Positions 28,859-37,230 of a stretch of DNA of 64,000 nucleotides are shown here, one piece after another (position 1 is the stretch's first letter; the number at the start of each line of letters is the position of its first letter). The position numbers were made by a program, and so were the translations under genes. This DNA is from Corynebacterium diphtheriae (GTDB lineage Bacteria > Actinomycetota > Actinomycetes > Mycobacteriales > Mycobacteriaceae), in the NCBI RefSeq assembly GCF_001457455.1, contig NZ_LN831026.1:310001-374000 (forward strand), in the 5' to 3' direction. The notes beneath the pieces are model-generated. The model did no database searches and was not told the DNA's origin. It saw only the letters and a program-made list of their open reading frames with translations.

Positions 28859-30061
28859 TTAGTCCCACAATGGGGACCCGCCACGGATTTTTGTCACACC
28901 CCAACCGGCTGCTCGCCATGCGCGGGCCACGATGTCTTTGTCTTCCTCGGTGACCAAGTTGCCCATGAGTCGTGCCGCAGAAGCCATCAATGGGGTGCGC
29001 AAGGCGATAGGTCCGGTGAGCGGAAGGAACTGGGGGTAGGTGAGTAGGCGTGCTGCGGTGCGTGCCAAGAGGAATGCCTCACCATAGGTTTCTCGCAAAA
29101 TGTGTGGCCACTCCAAGGGGTTATCAAGGTGAGCTACGGCCAAGGCTGCGGTTTCGAGGCCGTAGTCGATGCCTTCACCGTTGAGAGGGTTCACGCAAGC
29201 GGCAGCATCGCCGATGAGCATCCAGTTAGGTCCTGCGATGGTGCTGACTGCGCCGCCCATGGGTAACAATGCTGAAGCCACCCGTTGGGGGGTGCCAAAT
29301 TCCCAGTCTGTCTGCTGGCTGGCGTAGTGACGCAACAGTTTCTTGGTATTGATTTTCGCTGGTCGCTTATCGGTGGACAGCGCGCCGCAACCCACATTGG
29401 CGGTGCCGTCGCCAAGCGGGAAGATCCATCCGTAGCCGGGCAAGGTGGTGGAGTCGTCGCGAAGCTCGAGGTGCGAATGCATCCATGGCTCAGTGCTGCG
29501 TGGTGTGGTGCAATAGGAGCGCGCCGCGATACCGTACACCTCGCCGCGGTGCCATGTGCGTCCCAGCAGTTTTCCAAACGTGGAACGGACACCATCGGCC
29601 ACGATGACGCTTCGCGGCTTGACGACGCGCCCATCGGACATGGTGACACTGCGAATCGCGGAATCAATCTCTACTTCAGAGGCAGTAGCCGTCCACGTCG
29701 TTGCGTGCTGTGCTGCCATTTCCCACAACATGGCATCGAATTCCATGCGCGGCATCGCGGAGCTTACTTGGCCAAAGTGTGATTCCGGCCATGGGACGGT
29801 GACCGAACCGCCAAAACCATGCAGTTTCAGGCCGAAGGAGCGATAACGAGAGGTCACATCCACCCCAAGTGCCTCTAGTTGATGTACTGCGCGAGGCGTT
29901 AAGCCATCTCCGCAGGTCTTGTCGCGGGGGAAGGGCTGGGCGTCGATAAGCAATACCGAATAACCTGCTTTAGCTGCATGGATAGCCGCCGCCGAGCCGG
30001 CTGGGCCACCGCCGACCACCAGAACATCAACCGAAAAAGGGGAATTACTCACGCGCCCCAT
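28859..30061 (-). CDS. menJ: FAD-dependent geranylgeranyl reductase-like protein, MenJ type
   Basis: The 401-residue flavoprotein has an N-terminal GGGPAGSAAAIHAAKAGY FAD motif, the conserved FPRDKTCGDGLTPRAV segment with the catalytic-type cysteine, and LIGDAAACVNPLNGEGIDYG near 290. In Mycobacterium tuberculosis MenJ (Rv0561c) reduces one isoprene unit of menaquinone, and its gene likewise lies divergent from a polyprenyl synthase gene. Corynebacteria contain dihydrogenated menaquinones, so the same role is likely. The start is uncertain: ATG 30061 is used, GTG 30052 is an alternative. Confidence 0.87.
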   Translation of the reverse strand: MGRVSNSPFSVDVLVVGGGPAGSAAAIHAAKAGYSVLLIDAQPFPRDKTCGDGLTPRAVHQLEALGVDVTSRYRSFGLKLHGFGGSVTVPWPESHFGQVSSAMPRMEFDAMLWEMAAQHATTWTATASEVEIDSAIRSVTMSDGRVVKPRSVIVADGVRSTFGKLLGRTWHRGEVYGIAARSYCTTPRSTEPWMHSHLELRDDSTTLPGYGWIFPLGDGTANVGCGALSTDKRPAKINTKKLLRHYASQQTDWEFGTPQRVASALLPMGGAVSTIAGPNWMLIGDAAACVNPLNGEGIDYGLETAALAVAHLDNPLEWPHILRETYGEAFLLARTAARLLTYPQFLPLTGPIALRTPLMASAARLMGNLVTEEDKDIVARAWRAAGWGVTKIRGGSPLWD

Positions 30062-30142
30062 TGTGGCATGTATGTGTAGAAGTACGAGTATTTCGACTAC
30101 GGTTAGGGGGTTAGCTGAACACGAGACAAAGGTAGTTGAGGA

Positions 30143-31135
30143 ATGGGCAACGGTACGCGAGTTGATCTCGGCGAGCAAAACCTCAATGAGGAGATTGCGG
30201 CCGGAATGATCCGCGTCGAGGATCTCTTACGGGAAGAACTTTCCAAAGGAGAAGATTTTCTCGTAGAAAAGGTCATGCACCTAGCGGAGGCAGGCGGGAA
30301 ACGATTCCGCCCGATGTTTGCGCTGCTGGCATCGCAGTATGGCTCGCAGCCAATGAGCGAGAACGTTATCAAAGCTGCGGTGGTGGTGGAAATGACCCAC
30401 CTCGCCACGTTGTATCACGACGACGTGATGGATGAGGCCGACAAACGCCGTGGCGTTGATAGCGCCAACTTCAGGTGGAACAACTCTGTCGCTATCTTGG
30501 CTGGAGACATCCTCCTCGCGCACGTGGCACGCCTCATGGCCGACCTTGGTGTAGAAACCGTGGCGCACTTCTCGGAGACGTTCGCAGAACTGGTCACCGG
30601 TCAGATGCGTGAAACCATCGGTGCCCGCGATGGTGATCCCATCGAGCACTACCTTAACGTGATCAATGAAAAGACTGGCGTATTGATTGCTTCCGCTGGA
30701 TTCTTGGGCTCTATGCATGCGGGAGCCTCAGCCGAACATGTAGAGGCATTGCGTGCCTACGGCCGAGCCATCGGCATGGTTTTCCAGATCGTGGACGACA
30801 TCATCGACATCTTCTCCGATACCACCGATTCTGGTAAGACCCCTGGCACCGATCTTCGCGAGGGCGTGTTCACCCTCCCTGTGCTCTATGCGCTGAGCGA
30901 AGACACCGCCGTTGGAGAAGAACTACGCTCCATACTCACCGGCCCGCTTACCGACGACGCCACCGTCGCGCACACCCTCGACCTCCTTGCCCGTTCCACA
31001 GGTCGCGAACGCGCGCTTGCCGACGTCCACCGCTATCTCGAAGAAGCCGAGCGCCAATTGGCTCTCTTGCCACAGAATTCCACCACGGATGCCCTTCGTA
31101 GTCTCGCGCACTATACCGTGAAACGAGTCGGATAA
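30143..31135 (+). CDS. Long-chain polyprenyl diphosphate synthase
   Basis: A 330-residue trans-prenyltransferase supplying the menaquinone side chain. The first aspartate-rich motif is in LYHDDVMDEAD (near 93) and the second in FQIVDDIIDIF (near 215), with GGKRFRPMFALLAS upstream. Chain length cannot be read off with certainty; octaprenyl (C40) is expected in corynebacteria. ATG 30143 follows TTGAGGA. Divergent from menJ, and upstream of the tRNA-Tyr gene. Confidence 0.92.
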   Translation: MGNGTRVDLGEQNLNEEIAAGMIRVEDLLREELSKGEDFLVEKVMHLAEAGGKRFRPMFALLASQYGSQPMSENVIKAAVVVEMTHLATLYHDDVMDEADKRRGVDSANFRWNNSVAILAGDILLAHVARLMADLGVETVAHFSETFAELVTGQMRETIGARDGDPIEHYLNVINEKTGVLIASAGFLGSMHAGASAEHVEALRAYGRAIGMVFQIVDDIIDIFSDTTDSGKTPGTDLREGVFTLPVLYALSEDTAVGEELRSILTGPLTDDATVAHTLDLLARSTGRERALADVHRYLEEAERQLALLPQNSTTDALRSLAHYTVKRVG

Positions 31136-31186
31136 CCTGCTGATTTGCTGTTTGGCTAGGGTGCTGTGCTAAATTTTATCAAGCAC

Positions 31187-31268
31187 GCCAGGTTGCCCGA
31201 GCGGCCAAAGGGAGCGGACTGTAAATCCGTCGGCATTGCCTACAGAAGTTCGAATCTTCTACCTGGCA
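31187..31268 (+). tRNA. tRNA-Tyr (GUA)
   Basis: The acceptor stem GCCAGGT pairs with ACCTGGC at the 3' end; the anticodon is GTA in GACTGTAAATC. A long variable arm (CGGCATTGCCTACAG) makes it a class II tRNA, as bacterial tRNA-Tyr should be. The T-arm GTTCGAATC is intact. CCA is not fully encoded. Confidence 0.95.
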
Positions 31269-31274
31269 CAGTGC

Positions 31275-31311
31275 AAACCCCGTCACTTTTCAAGTGGCGG
31301 GGTTTTTCTTT
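31275..31311 (+). terminator. Intrinsic terminator after tRNA-Tyr
   Basis: A stem of CCCCGTCACTT pairing with AAGTGGCGGGG (one G-U pair) is followed by TTTTTC, a classical rho-independent terminator just downstream of the tRNA-Tyr gene. Confidence 0.9.
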
Positions 31312-31346
31312 GATTCTAGGGTTCACGGATTAATGCATATAAAAAC

Positions 31347-31367
31347 GTTCAAAAACATGTTTTGAAC
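31347..31367. repeat. Inverted repeat between tRNA genes
   Basis: GTTCAAAA, a 5-base spacer ACATG, then TTTTGAAC: perfect 8-base arms. It lies between the tRNA-Tyr terminator and tRNA-Thr, upstream of the expected promoter of the Thr-Met-Trp tRNA cluster. No T-run follows, so it is not a terminator; a protein-binding site is possible. Confidence 0.5.
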
Positions 31368-31459
31368 TGGGGATTTGTGTTTAAACAATGATTCGGGTTA
31401 ATCTTTTGGAGGCTTCAACGGAGCGGGTCAGAAAAACTGACACAATCTAAAGAGGCTGT

Positions 31460-31532
31460 GCCCCCTTAGCTCAGTCGGCAGAGCGTTTCCATGGTAAGGA
31501 AAAGGTCGACAGTTCGATTCTGTCAGGGGGCT
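31460..31532 (+). tRNA. tRNA-Thr (GGU)
   Basis: The acceptor stem GCCCCCT pairs with AGGGGGC; the D-arm contains AGCTCAGTCGGCAGAGC. The anticodon GGT is in TCCATGGTAAGGA and the T-arm is GTTCGATTC. Discriminator base U (T in DNA). CCA is not encoded. Confidence 0.95.
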
Positions 31533-31570
31533 CTGTTCTTTTATCCGGGGTTTACCGGATAAAGGAGTGG

Positions 31571-31642
31571 GGCGGTGTAGCTCAGTGGTAGAGCAAACGA
31601 CTCATAATCGTTGTGTCGAGAGTTCAATTCTCTCCATCGCTA
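31571..31642 (+). tRNA. tRNA-Met (CAU)
   Basis: The acceptor stem GGCGGTG pairs with CATCGCT (with two G-U pairs). The anticodon CAT is in GACTCATAATC and the T-arm is GTTCAATTC. The paired first base and lack of initiator features (no C1-A72 mismatch, no GGG/CCC anticodon-stem pairs) mark it as an elongator tRNA-Met; a lysidine-modified Ile tRNA cannot be fully excluded by sequence alone. Confidence 0.9.
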
Positions 31643-31670
31643 CTATCTTTCAGAAATGAAAGAGGCGCCT

Positions 31671-31743
<73 letters not shown>

Positions 31744-31750
31744 CAAAATG

Positions 31751-31785
31751 AAAGCGCTGAGCACTTACGTGTTCAGCGCTTTTTG
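31751..31785 (+). terminator. Intrinsic terminator after tRNA-Trp
   Basis: AAAGCGCTGAGCAC and GTGTTCAGCGCTTTTT form a long hairpin (loop TTAC, one G-U pair) followed by a T-run, separating the tRNA cluster from secE. Confidence 0.88.
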
Positions 31786-31845
31786 CTTAATCGCTATTCT
31801 GATATAGTTTCTACGTCGTACCAATTTTCAACATCAAGGAGAGCT

Positions 31846-32151
31846 GTGAGCGATCAACAGCCACGCCCAACGGGTAAGCGCCAGCTTGCTGGTGTTAGCA
31901 CTACGTCCACCGCTTCCTACGAGGCGAAGAAAGTCGCCCCAACGGGTGGCGATGATGAGCGTAACGGGAACAAGGTTGTTTCTTTCGTCCCTGAAGTAGC
32001 TTCAGAGATGAAGAAGGTTATTTGGCCCACCGCGCAGCAGATGATGAGCTACACGTTGATCGTGTTTGCTTTCCTAATCTTGGTTACAGCGTTGGTTGCA
32101 GGAGTAGACTTCCTTGCCGGCCTCGGAGTTGAGAAGGTGCTTACTAAGTAG
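31846..32151 (+). CDS. secE: Preprotein translocase subunit SecE
   Basis: The 101-residue protein has a hydrophilic N-terminal extension and then the SecE core FVPEVASEMKKVIWPTAQQMMSYTLIVFAFLILVTAL's helix: the conserved amphipathic VASEMKKVIWPT and a single membrane span near 72-95. It stabilises SecY in the translocon. GTG 31846 follows AAGGAGAGCT; the frame extends upstream into the tRNA-Trp gene, which cannot be coding. Confidence 0.95.
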   Translation: MSDQQPRPTGKRQLAGVSTTSTASYEAKKVAPTGGDDERNGNKVVSFVPEVASEMKKVIWPTAQQMMSYTLIVFAFLILVTALVAGVDFLAGLGVEKVLTK

Positions 32152-32245
32152 GTAAGCTACTAAAAAAGGTTTTATATCCCGCAGATCCTCGGATCGGCGG
32201 GATAATTTATTGGGTAGACTTCTGGAAAAACGAGGAGAATGACGG

Positions 32246-33037
32246 ATGAGCGAAGAAAACAGCTTTGCAGAAGCCTTTGATGAGGCCGTACAGAACACGA
32301 TTTCCGCTGAGGCTGAAGAGTTCACCGCTGACGGTGAACTCGAAGTTGTGGAGGAAACTGCCCAAGAGGCAGATCTCACCGGCGGCGAGAAGAATGAAGA
32401 CGCTGAGTACAAGGCGCGTCTGCGCAAGTACACCCGTGAGCTCAAGAAGCTCCCAGGTGCTTGGTACATCATTCAGTGCTATTCGGGATACGAGAACAAG
32501 GTAAAGACCAACCTTGATATGCGCGCCCAGACCCTCGAGGTTGAAGATTCCATCTTCGATGTCGTTGTTCCTATCGAGCAGGCAATCGAGCTTCGCGACG
32601 GAAAGCGCAAGCTGGTTAAGCGCAAGCTGCTGCCGGGCTACGTTTTGGTTCGTATGGACATCAACGATCGCTCATGGTCCGTTGTTCGCGACACCCCAGG
32701 TGTGACCAGCTTCGTTGGCAACGAGGGCAACGCCACCCCAGTGAAGCACCGTGACGTCGCTAAGTTCCTCATGCCTCAGGAGGCTACCGAGTCTGAGGCT
32801 GTTAACGCTGAGGGTGAGAAGGTCGTCGCTATGCCAACCGATTCCACCAAGCCAAAGACCGCTGTGGACTTCGAGGTTGGCGAGGCTGTCACCATTTTGT
32901 CCGGTGCTTTTGCCTCTGTTTCCGCAACCATTTCGGGCATTGACCACGAGAACGCAAAGATTCAGGCACTGGTATCGATCTTTGGCCGCGAAACCCCAGT
33001 TGAATTGGCCTTCGATCAGGTTGAGAAGATCAGCTAA
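32246..33037 (+). CDS. nusG: Transcription termination/antitermination factor NusG
   Basis: The 263-residue NusG has an acidic N-terminal extension of about 70 residues, as in other actinobacteria. The NGN domain starts at [18 protein letters not shown], with [10 protein letters not shown] and TPGVTSFVG. The C-terminal KOW domain has [15 protein letters not shown] and ends with [11 protein letters not shown]. It links RNA polymerase with Rho or ribosomes. The ATG 32246 start follows GAGGAGAATGACGG with long spacing. Confidence 0.96.
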   Translation: MSEENSFAEAFDEAVQNTISAEAEEFTADGELEVVEETAQEADLTGGEKNEDAEYKARLRKYTRELKKLPGAWYIIQCYSGYENKVKTNLDMRAQTLEVEDSIFDVVVPIEQAIELRDGKRKLVKRKLLPGYVLVRMDINDRSWSVVRDTPGVTSFVGNEGNATPVKHRDVAKFLMPQEATESEAVNAEGEKVVAMPTDSTKPKTAVDFEVGEAVTILSGAFASVSATISGIDHENAKIQALVSIFGRETPVELAFDQVEKIS

Positions 33038-33092
33038 CATCCTGTAGTGTTGTTGCTCGCGTGTTTTCTCACGCGTATTCATACATTTCCCG

Positions 33093-33120
33093 GTGGCCGA
33101 GTTACGTTTAGGGGCTCGGC
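33093..33120 (+). promoter_or_regulatory. Hairpin in the nusG-rplK spacer
   Basis: In the 144-base spacer, GCCGAG at about 33095 can pair with CTCGGC at about 33114, without a following T-run. It could belong to an rplK leader that binds ribosomal protein L1, which controls the rplKA operon in other bacteria; I cannot match a known consensus. Confidence 0.35.
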
Positions 33121-33181
33121 ATCCGGACAGTCACATAAGCTCCATCGCTTATAGGGCTGTTAACAAGGAAGAGGTAATTCG

Positions 33182-33610
33182 ATGGCTCCGAAGAAGAAGG
33201 TCACCGGCCTTATCAAGCTGCAGATTCAGGCTGGACAGGCAAACCCTGCTCCTCCAGTCGGCCCAGCTCTTGGTGCTCACGGCGTGAACATCATGGAGTT
33301 CTGCAAGGCTTACAACGCTGCGACTGAGAACCAGCGCGGCAACGTGGTCCCAGTTGAGATCACTGTGTACGAAGACCGCTCCTTCGACTTCAAGTTGAAG
33401 ACCCCACCTGCTGCTAAGCTGCTGCTGAAGGCTGCTGGCCTGCAGAAGGGTTCCGGTGTTCCTCACACCCAAAAGGTCGGCTCCGTGACCATGGATCAGG
33501 TCAAGGAAATCGCACAGACCAAGATGGAAGACCTCAACGCTAACGACATTGAGAACGCTGCACGCATCATCGCTGGTACCGCACGTTCCATGGGTATCGA
33601 GGTTAAGTAA
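33182..33610 (+). CDS. rplK: 50S ribosomal protein L11
   Basis: 142 residues, normal for L11. The N-terminal [34 protein letters not shown] with the proline-rich switch segment and the C-terminal rRNA-binding domain ([30 protein letters not shown]) are intact. L11 binds the GTPase-associated centre of 23S rRNA and is needed for the stringent response. ATG 33182 follows AAGGAAGAGG. Cotranscribed with rplA. Confidence 0.98.
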
Positions 33611-33676
33611 TCTCTCCCTGTGGCAGGGCCGGCTCCGGCCCGCACACCACACATCCACTACTTTTAAGGATTAATT

Positions 33677-34384
33677 ATGGGCAATAAATCAAAGGCTTAT
33701 AAAGCTGCTGCTGAGAAAATTGACAAGGGTCGTCTATACACGCCTCTGAAGGCTGCTGAGCTGGTCAAGGAGACTTCCTCCAAGAACTGCGACGCAACCG
33801 TTGATGTTGCTATCCGCTTGGGCGTTGACCCACGCAAGGCTGACCAATTGGTCCGCGGAACCGTCTCCTTGCCAAACGGCACCGGTAAGTCCGTTCGTGT
33901 TGCTGTTTTCGCAGAAGGCGAAAAGGCTACTGAGGCACAGGCTGCAGGTGCAGACATCGTTGGCACCACCGAGCTTATTGAGCAGATCACCGCTGGTACC
34001 ATCGAGTTTGACGTTGCTATCGCTACCCCAGATCAGATGGCTAAAGTTGGCCGCGTTGCTCGCGTCTTGGGCCCACGTGGTCTTATGCCTAACCCTAAGA
34101 CCGGTACTGTTACCAACGACGTTGCTAAGGCTATTGCCGAGGTTAAGGGCGGTAAGATCTCTTTCCGCGTTGACAAGGCTTCCAACTTGCACGCAATTAT
34201 TGGTAAAGCATCCTTCGATGCTGAAAAGCTTGCTGAGAACTACGGCGCTCTCCTTGATGAGGTCAATCGCATCAAGCCTTCTTCCGCCAAGGGCATCTAT
34301 GTCAAGAAAGTAACGCTTACTTCCACTTTCGGACCTGGCGTTCCAGTGGATCCTTCTATCCAGAAGAACTACACCCAAGCTTAA
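33677..34384 (+). CDS. rplA: 50S ribosomal protein L1
   Basis: 235 residues, the usual length. Typical L1 segments include [27 protein letters not shown] and [20 protein letters not shown]1 forms the mobile L1 stalk at the E-site and commonly represses its own operon. The ATG follows TTTTAAGGATTAATT. A terminator lies directly after the stop codon. Confidence 0.98.
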   Translation: MGNKSKAYKAAAEKIDKGRLYTPLKAAELVKETSSKNCDATVDVAIRLGVDPRKADQLVRGTVSLPNGTGKSVRVAVFAEGEKATEAQAAGADIVGTTELIEQITAGTIEFDVAIATPDQMAKVGRVARVLGPRGLMPNPKTGTVTNDVAKAIAEVKGGKISFRVDKASNLHAIIGKASFDAEKLAENYGALLDEVNRIKPSSAKGIYVKKVTLTSTFGPGVPVDPSIQKNYTQA

Positions 34385-34390
34385 AGATTT

Positions 34391-34425
34391 TTCCCCCTGA
34401 GCTGCAGAGCTTGGGGGGATTTTTC
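34391..34425 (+). terminator. Intrinsic terminator after rplA
   Basis: CCCCCTGAGCT and AGCTTGGGGG pair around a GCAG loop and are followed by ATTTTTC, seven bases after the rplA stop. Confidence 0.85.
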
Positions 34426-34431
34426 TATGAT

Positions 34432-34460
34432 TTGCACTGTTATGGAATCGGTGATAGGGT
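34432..34460 (+). promoter_or_regulatory. Probable promoter of the rplJL operon
   Basis: A -35-like TTGCAC (34432-34437) and a -10-like TAGGGT (34455-34460) are separated by 17 bases, just upstream of the L10 leader and after the rplA terminator. Confidence 0.45.
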
Positions 34461-34484
34461 TCCTCAAAGAAGTTTGAATGATTT

Positions 34485-34621
34485 CAAGTTTCACCGAAGA
34501 CCGTCGGTCAGCCATTAGGGCTCGAAGGATTCCCACGCGGAACGGCCCACGCAGGAGACACTGAAGAGTTCACAATCCTTTCGGATTATGTGCGCCTCGT
34601 GCTCTTGCACGAGGCTTTTTT
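34485..34621 (+). promoter_or_regulatory. Ribosomal protein L10 leader with attenuator hairpin
   Basis: The stretch has the L10-leader pattern: GAAGACCGTCGGTCAG, AGGGCTCGAAGGATTCCC, then GGGCCCAC-like GGCCCACGCAGGAGACACTGAA. In such leaders the L10-L12 complex binds and lowers rplJL expression. At 34594-34621 GCCTCGTGC, loop TCTT and GCACGAGGC are followed by TTTTTT, a strong terminator-type attenuator 75 bases before rplJ. The whole rplA-rplJ gap of 311 bases is accounted for by terminator, promoter and leader. Confidence 0.8.
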
Positions 34622-34695
34622 GTTGGCTGATTGCTTTCATTGAAGTCTCGGCGGATCAGACAATAAAAGATATACATGAGGAAGGAGGCGAAGTA

Positions 34696-35211
34696 ATGGC
34701 AAATCCAAAGAACACCGAGTCCCTCGCAGAGCTGAAGAACCGCTTTGCAGACATTGACTCTGTATTCGTCACGGAATACCGTGGCTTGACCGTTGCTCAA
34801 ATCACTGAGCTGCGTCGTGCTCTGGGTTCTGATGTCCAGTACTCCGTCGCCAAGAACACCCTGATCAAGCTTGCCGCTAAGGAAGCTGGCATCGAAGGCC
34901 TTGATGATATCCTCACCGGTCCAACCGCTGTTGCCTTCATTAAGGGCGAGGCTGTTGATGCCGCTAAGGCTATGAAGAAGTTCGCTTCTGAAAACAAGGC
35001 ATTCGTTATCAAGGGTGGCTACATGGATGGCAACGCTCTGAGCGCAGCTCAGGTCGATGCTATTGCCGAGCTTGACAACCGCGAGACCACTCTCGCAAAG
35101 CTTGCCGGCGCCATGAAGGGCAACTTGGCAAAGGCCGCTGGCCTATTCAACGCTCCAGCTTCTCAGGTTGCACGCCTCGGCGCTGCACTCCAGGAGAAGA
35201 AGGAAGCGTAA
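34696..35211 (+). CDS. rplJ: 50S ribosomal protein L10
   Basis: 171 residues. [29 protein letters not shown] at the N-terminus and [26 protein letters not shown] at the C-terminus are typical; the C-terminal helix docks L7/L12 dimers. ATG 34696 follows GAAGGAGGCGAAGTA; an in-frame ATG at 34588 lies inside the attenuator and is excluded. L10 with L12 autoregulates through the leader upstream. Confidence 0.97.
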   Translation: MANPKNTESLAELKNRFADIDSVFVTEYRGLTVAQITELRRALGSDVQYSVAKNTLIKLAAKEAGIEGLDDILTGPTAVAFIKGEAVDAAKAMKKFASENKAFVIKGGYMDGNALSAAQVDAIAELDNRETTLAKLAGAMKGNLAKAAGLFNAPASQVARLGAALQEKKEA

Positions 35212-35254
35212 AGCTCCACAACTTCACTAAATTTTTACCGAAAGGAACACCATT

Positions 35255-35635
35255 ATGGCTAAGCTCACCAAGGACGAGCTCATTGAGGCTTTCAAGGAAA
35301 TGACCCTGATCGAACTCTCCGAGTTCGTTAAGGAATTCGAAGAGGTCTTCGAGGTTACCGCTGCTGCTCCAGTTGCTGTTGCTGCTGCAGGTGCTGCTCC
35401 AGCTGCTGCTGAAGAAGAGAAGACCGAGTTCGATGTTGTTCTCGAGGACGCAGGCGCTAAGAAGATCGGCGTTATTAAGGCTGTTCGCGAGCTCGTCTCC
35501 GGCCTGGGCCTGAAGGAAGCTAAGGAGCTCGTTGAGGGTGCTCCTAAGGCTATCCTCGAGGGTGCTAACAAGGACGACGCTGAGGCTGCAAAGGCTAAGC
35601 TCGAAGAGGCTGGTGCAAAGGTTACCCTTAAGTAA
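35255..35635 (+). CDS. rplL: 50S ribosomal protein L7/L12
   Basis: 126 residues: the N-terminal dimerisation domain ([25 protein letters not shown]), an alanine-rich hinge near 38-56, and the C-terminal factor-binding domain ([39 protein letters not shown]). It recruits translation GTPases. ATG 35255 follows CGAAAGGAACACC. Confidence 0.98.
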   Translation: MAKLTKDELIEAFKEMTLIELSEFVKEFEEVFEVTAAAPVAVAAAGAAPAAAEEEKTEFDVVLEDAGAKKIGVIKAVRELVSGLGLKEAKELVEGAPKAILEGANKDDAEAAKAKLEEAGAKVTLK

Positions 35636-35647
35636 TCTTTTGATTAA

Positions 35648-35680
35648 GCTCCCGTTCCACTCTGTGGGCGGGAGTTTTTT
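35648..35680 (+). terminator. Intrinsic terminator after rplL
   Basis: GCTCCCG...CCAC and GTGG...CGGGAGT fold into a hairpin followed by TTTTTTCG, ending the rplJL unit. Confidence 0.88.
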
Positions 35681-35694
35681 CGTACCCCCAATAA

Positions 35695-35709
35695 TGAAAA
35701 TGATTGTGA
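35695..35709 (+). promoter_or_regulatory. Candidate Zur box before the metal ABC operon
   Basis: TGAAAATGATTGTGA resembles the actinobacterial Zur operator (TGAAAATSATTTTCA type) at 13 of 15 positions. It overlaps the -35 position of a promoter whose -10 would be TAATAT at 35717-35722, 17 bases downstream of ATGAAA. A zinc-loaded repressor bound here would shut the operon. Confidence 0.5.
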
Positions 35710-35760
35710 TGTGCACTAATATGCTTAGAGTTGATTTCATGCATATTGGAGGCAGGTTAC

Positions 35761-37230
35761 GTGGTCAGGGTGCGCTCACTTCTAGCGGTACTTGCGGTAG
35801 CAACGCTGAGTGCCTGCGCTGCTCCTGTAGAACAGCATCATCGCACTGAGGTAGTAGCAACCACTCCGATAGTTGCTGATTTAGTCCGTCACGTAGCAGG
35901 GGAGCGTGCAGAGGTAACCGCCCTTATGCCGCCAGGAGTTGATCCCCACACATATGAGCCCCGACTGCGTGCGGTACGCGACATCGCCAATGCTGATATA
36001 GCTTTTACCAACGGGCTGTTGTTGGAACCCCACAGCCTATCTACCACTATTGAAGAAGCATTGCCGGACAATGCTCCGATGGTTCCGCTGGCGGAGCAAG
36101 TGACCTCCTATGGCGGAAAACTCAAACCCCTAGTGGAAAATATTGCCCTCGACACCGTGTGGCTGGGCATGCGCATTGTGGGTAAAGCAGACTCCGAAGT
36201 CGAGATCGTTACAGAAAAGATTGATGGCCCCGAGGATTCCAAAGCAACGGCCTACATTACCTCTACCTTTGGTGTCCCAGAACTTGTCTTTGATGAGGAA
36301 GGTGACAACTACTTCCTGCCTGCCGACGCCCACACTCACGTCTCATGGTCGTTTAGCAAGCCTGGAATGTATCATCTCACCTTCGCAGCGAAGGTGAAAG
36401 GGAAGCTCGTCGCACGCAATACCATCAATGTTGCCGTGGGTGTGGATGCCCCCAACGACGTGCTGGATGAAGGGCACGTTGATATTGCTGTAGATCTGGC
36501 GCACAAAAACATTATGCTGCGCGGCGATAGCCCCGATGGCACCAACATTGCCTATGACTACGATCCAGCAACCACCACGATTAGTGTTCCTAACAGCACG
36601 CTGCAACAGATACCTGCGCAGTATCGTTTCATGGGTCGTCCAGGTGATGAGGTGTACCTGTTGCCCCAAGCGGTGCTCGGTAAGCACGTTCATGGTGAGG
36701 TAGACCCGCATGTGTGGCACAACATGGCTAATGCGCGGGCCATGGTGGAAGCAATCCGCGACAAACTCAGTGAGGTCGATCCAGCGGGCGCACAAATTTA
36801 TAGCGCCAATGCAGCTGCGTATATCGCTGAGATCGATCGCGTTAATAACGAAGTGCGCATGATCTTAGACACCATTCCGAAAAAGAATCGGCATTTGGTG
36901 ACTACTCACGACGGATACTCCTACCTCGGGGATGCTTACGGATTAAGTATCGCTGGGTTTGTCAGCCCCAATCCGTCAGTGGAGCCGTCGCCACGCGACA
37001 TTATTGCGTTGACGCGCACCTTGGAAAACCTCCATGTGCCCGCGGTGTTCATCGAACCGCAACTGGCACTACGCGCCAACCACCTCACTGTTACCGCCGA
37101 CAAACTCGGAATACAGGTATGCCGCATCTACGGTGACTCCCTCGACGACGAGGTTCCCACATATCTCGACTTTATGAAGTACAACGCGCATTCCCTCGCG
37201 CGGTGTCTCGGACAATCGGAAGGAAAATAA
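35761..37230 (+). CDS. Metal ABC transporter solute-binding lipoprotein with inserted surface-repeat domain
   Basis: A 489-residue lipoprotein (lipobox LSAC, Cys19) of the cluster A-I zinc/manganese binding family. The family fold is split: the N-lobe (about 25-110, with PPGVDPHTYEPR holding the first metal-ligand histidine) is followed by an insert of about 200 residues, then DPHVWHNMANA (second ligand, near 315), TTHDGYSYLGDAYGL and FIEPQLALR. The insert carries AHTHVSWSFSKPG and DEGHVDIAV, the repeat also found in the neighbouring surface proteins. This matches the anchored-repeat type ABC substrate-binding protein (TIGR03772-like). GTG 35761 follows GGAGGCAGG. The next gene starts right after the stop. 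Confidence 0.9.
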   Translation: MVRVRSLLAVLAVATLSACAAPVEQHHRTEVVATTPIVADLVRHVAGERAEVTALMPPGVDPHTYEPRLRAVRDIANADIAFTNGLLLEPHSLSTTIEEALPDNAPMVPLAEQVTSYGGKLKPLVENIALDTVWLGMRIVGKADSEVEIVTEKIDGPEDSKATAYITSTFGVPELVFDEEGDNYFLPADAHTHVSWSFSKPGMYHLTFAAKVKGKLVARNTINVAVGVDAPNDVLDEGHVDIAVDLAHKNIMLRGDSPDGTNIAYDYDPATTTISVPNSTLQQIPAQYRFMGRPGDEVYLLPQAVLGKHVHGEVDPHVWHNMANARAMVEAIRDKLSEVDPAGAQIYSANAAAYIAEIDRVNNEVRMILDTIPKKNRHLVTTHDGYSYLGDAYGLSIAGFVSPNPSVEPSPRDIIALTRTLENLHVPAVFIEPQLALRANHLTVTADKLGIQVCRIYGDSLDDEVPTYLDFMKYNAHSLARCLGQSEGK

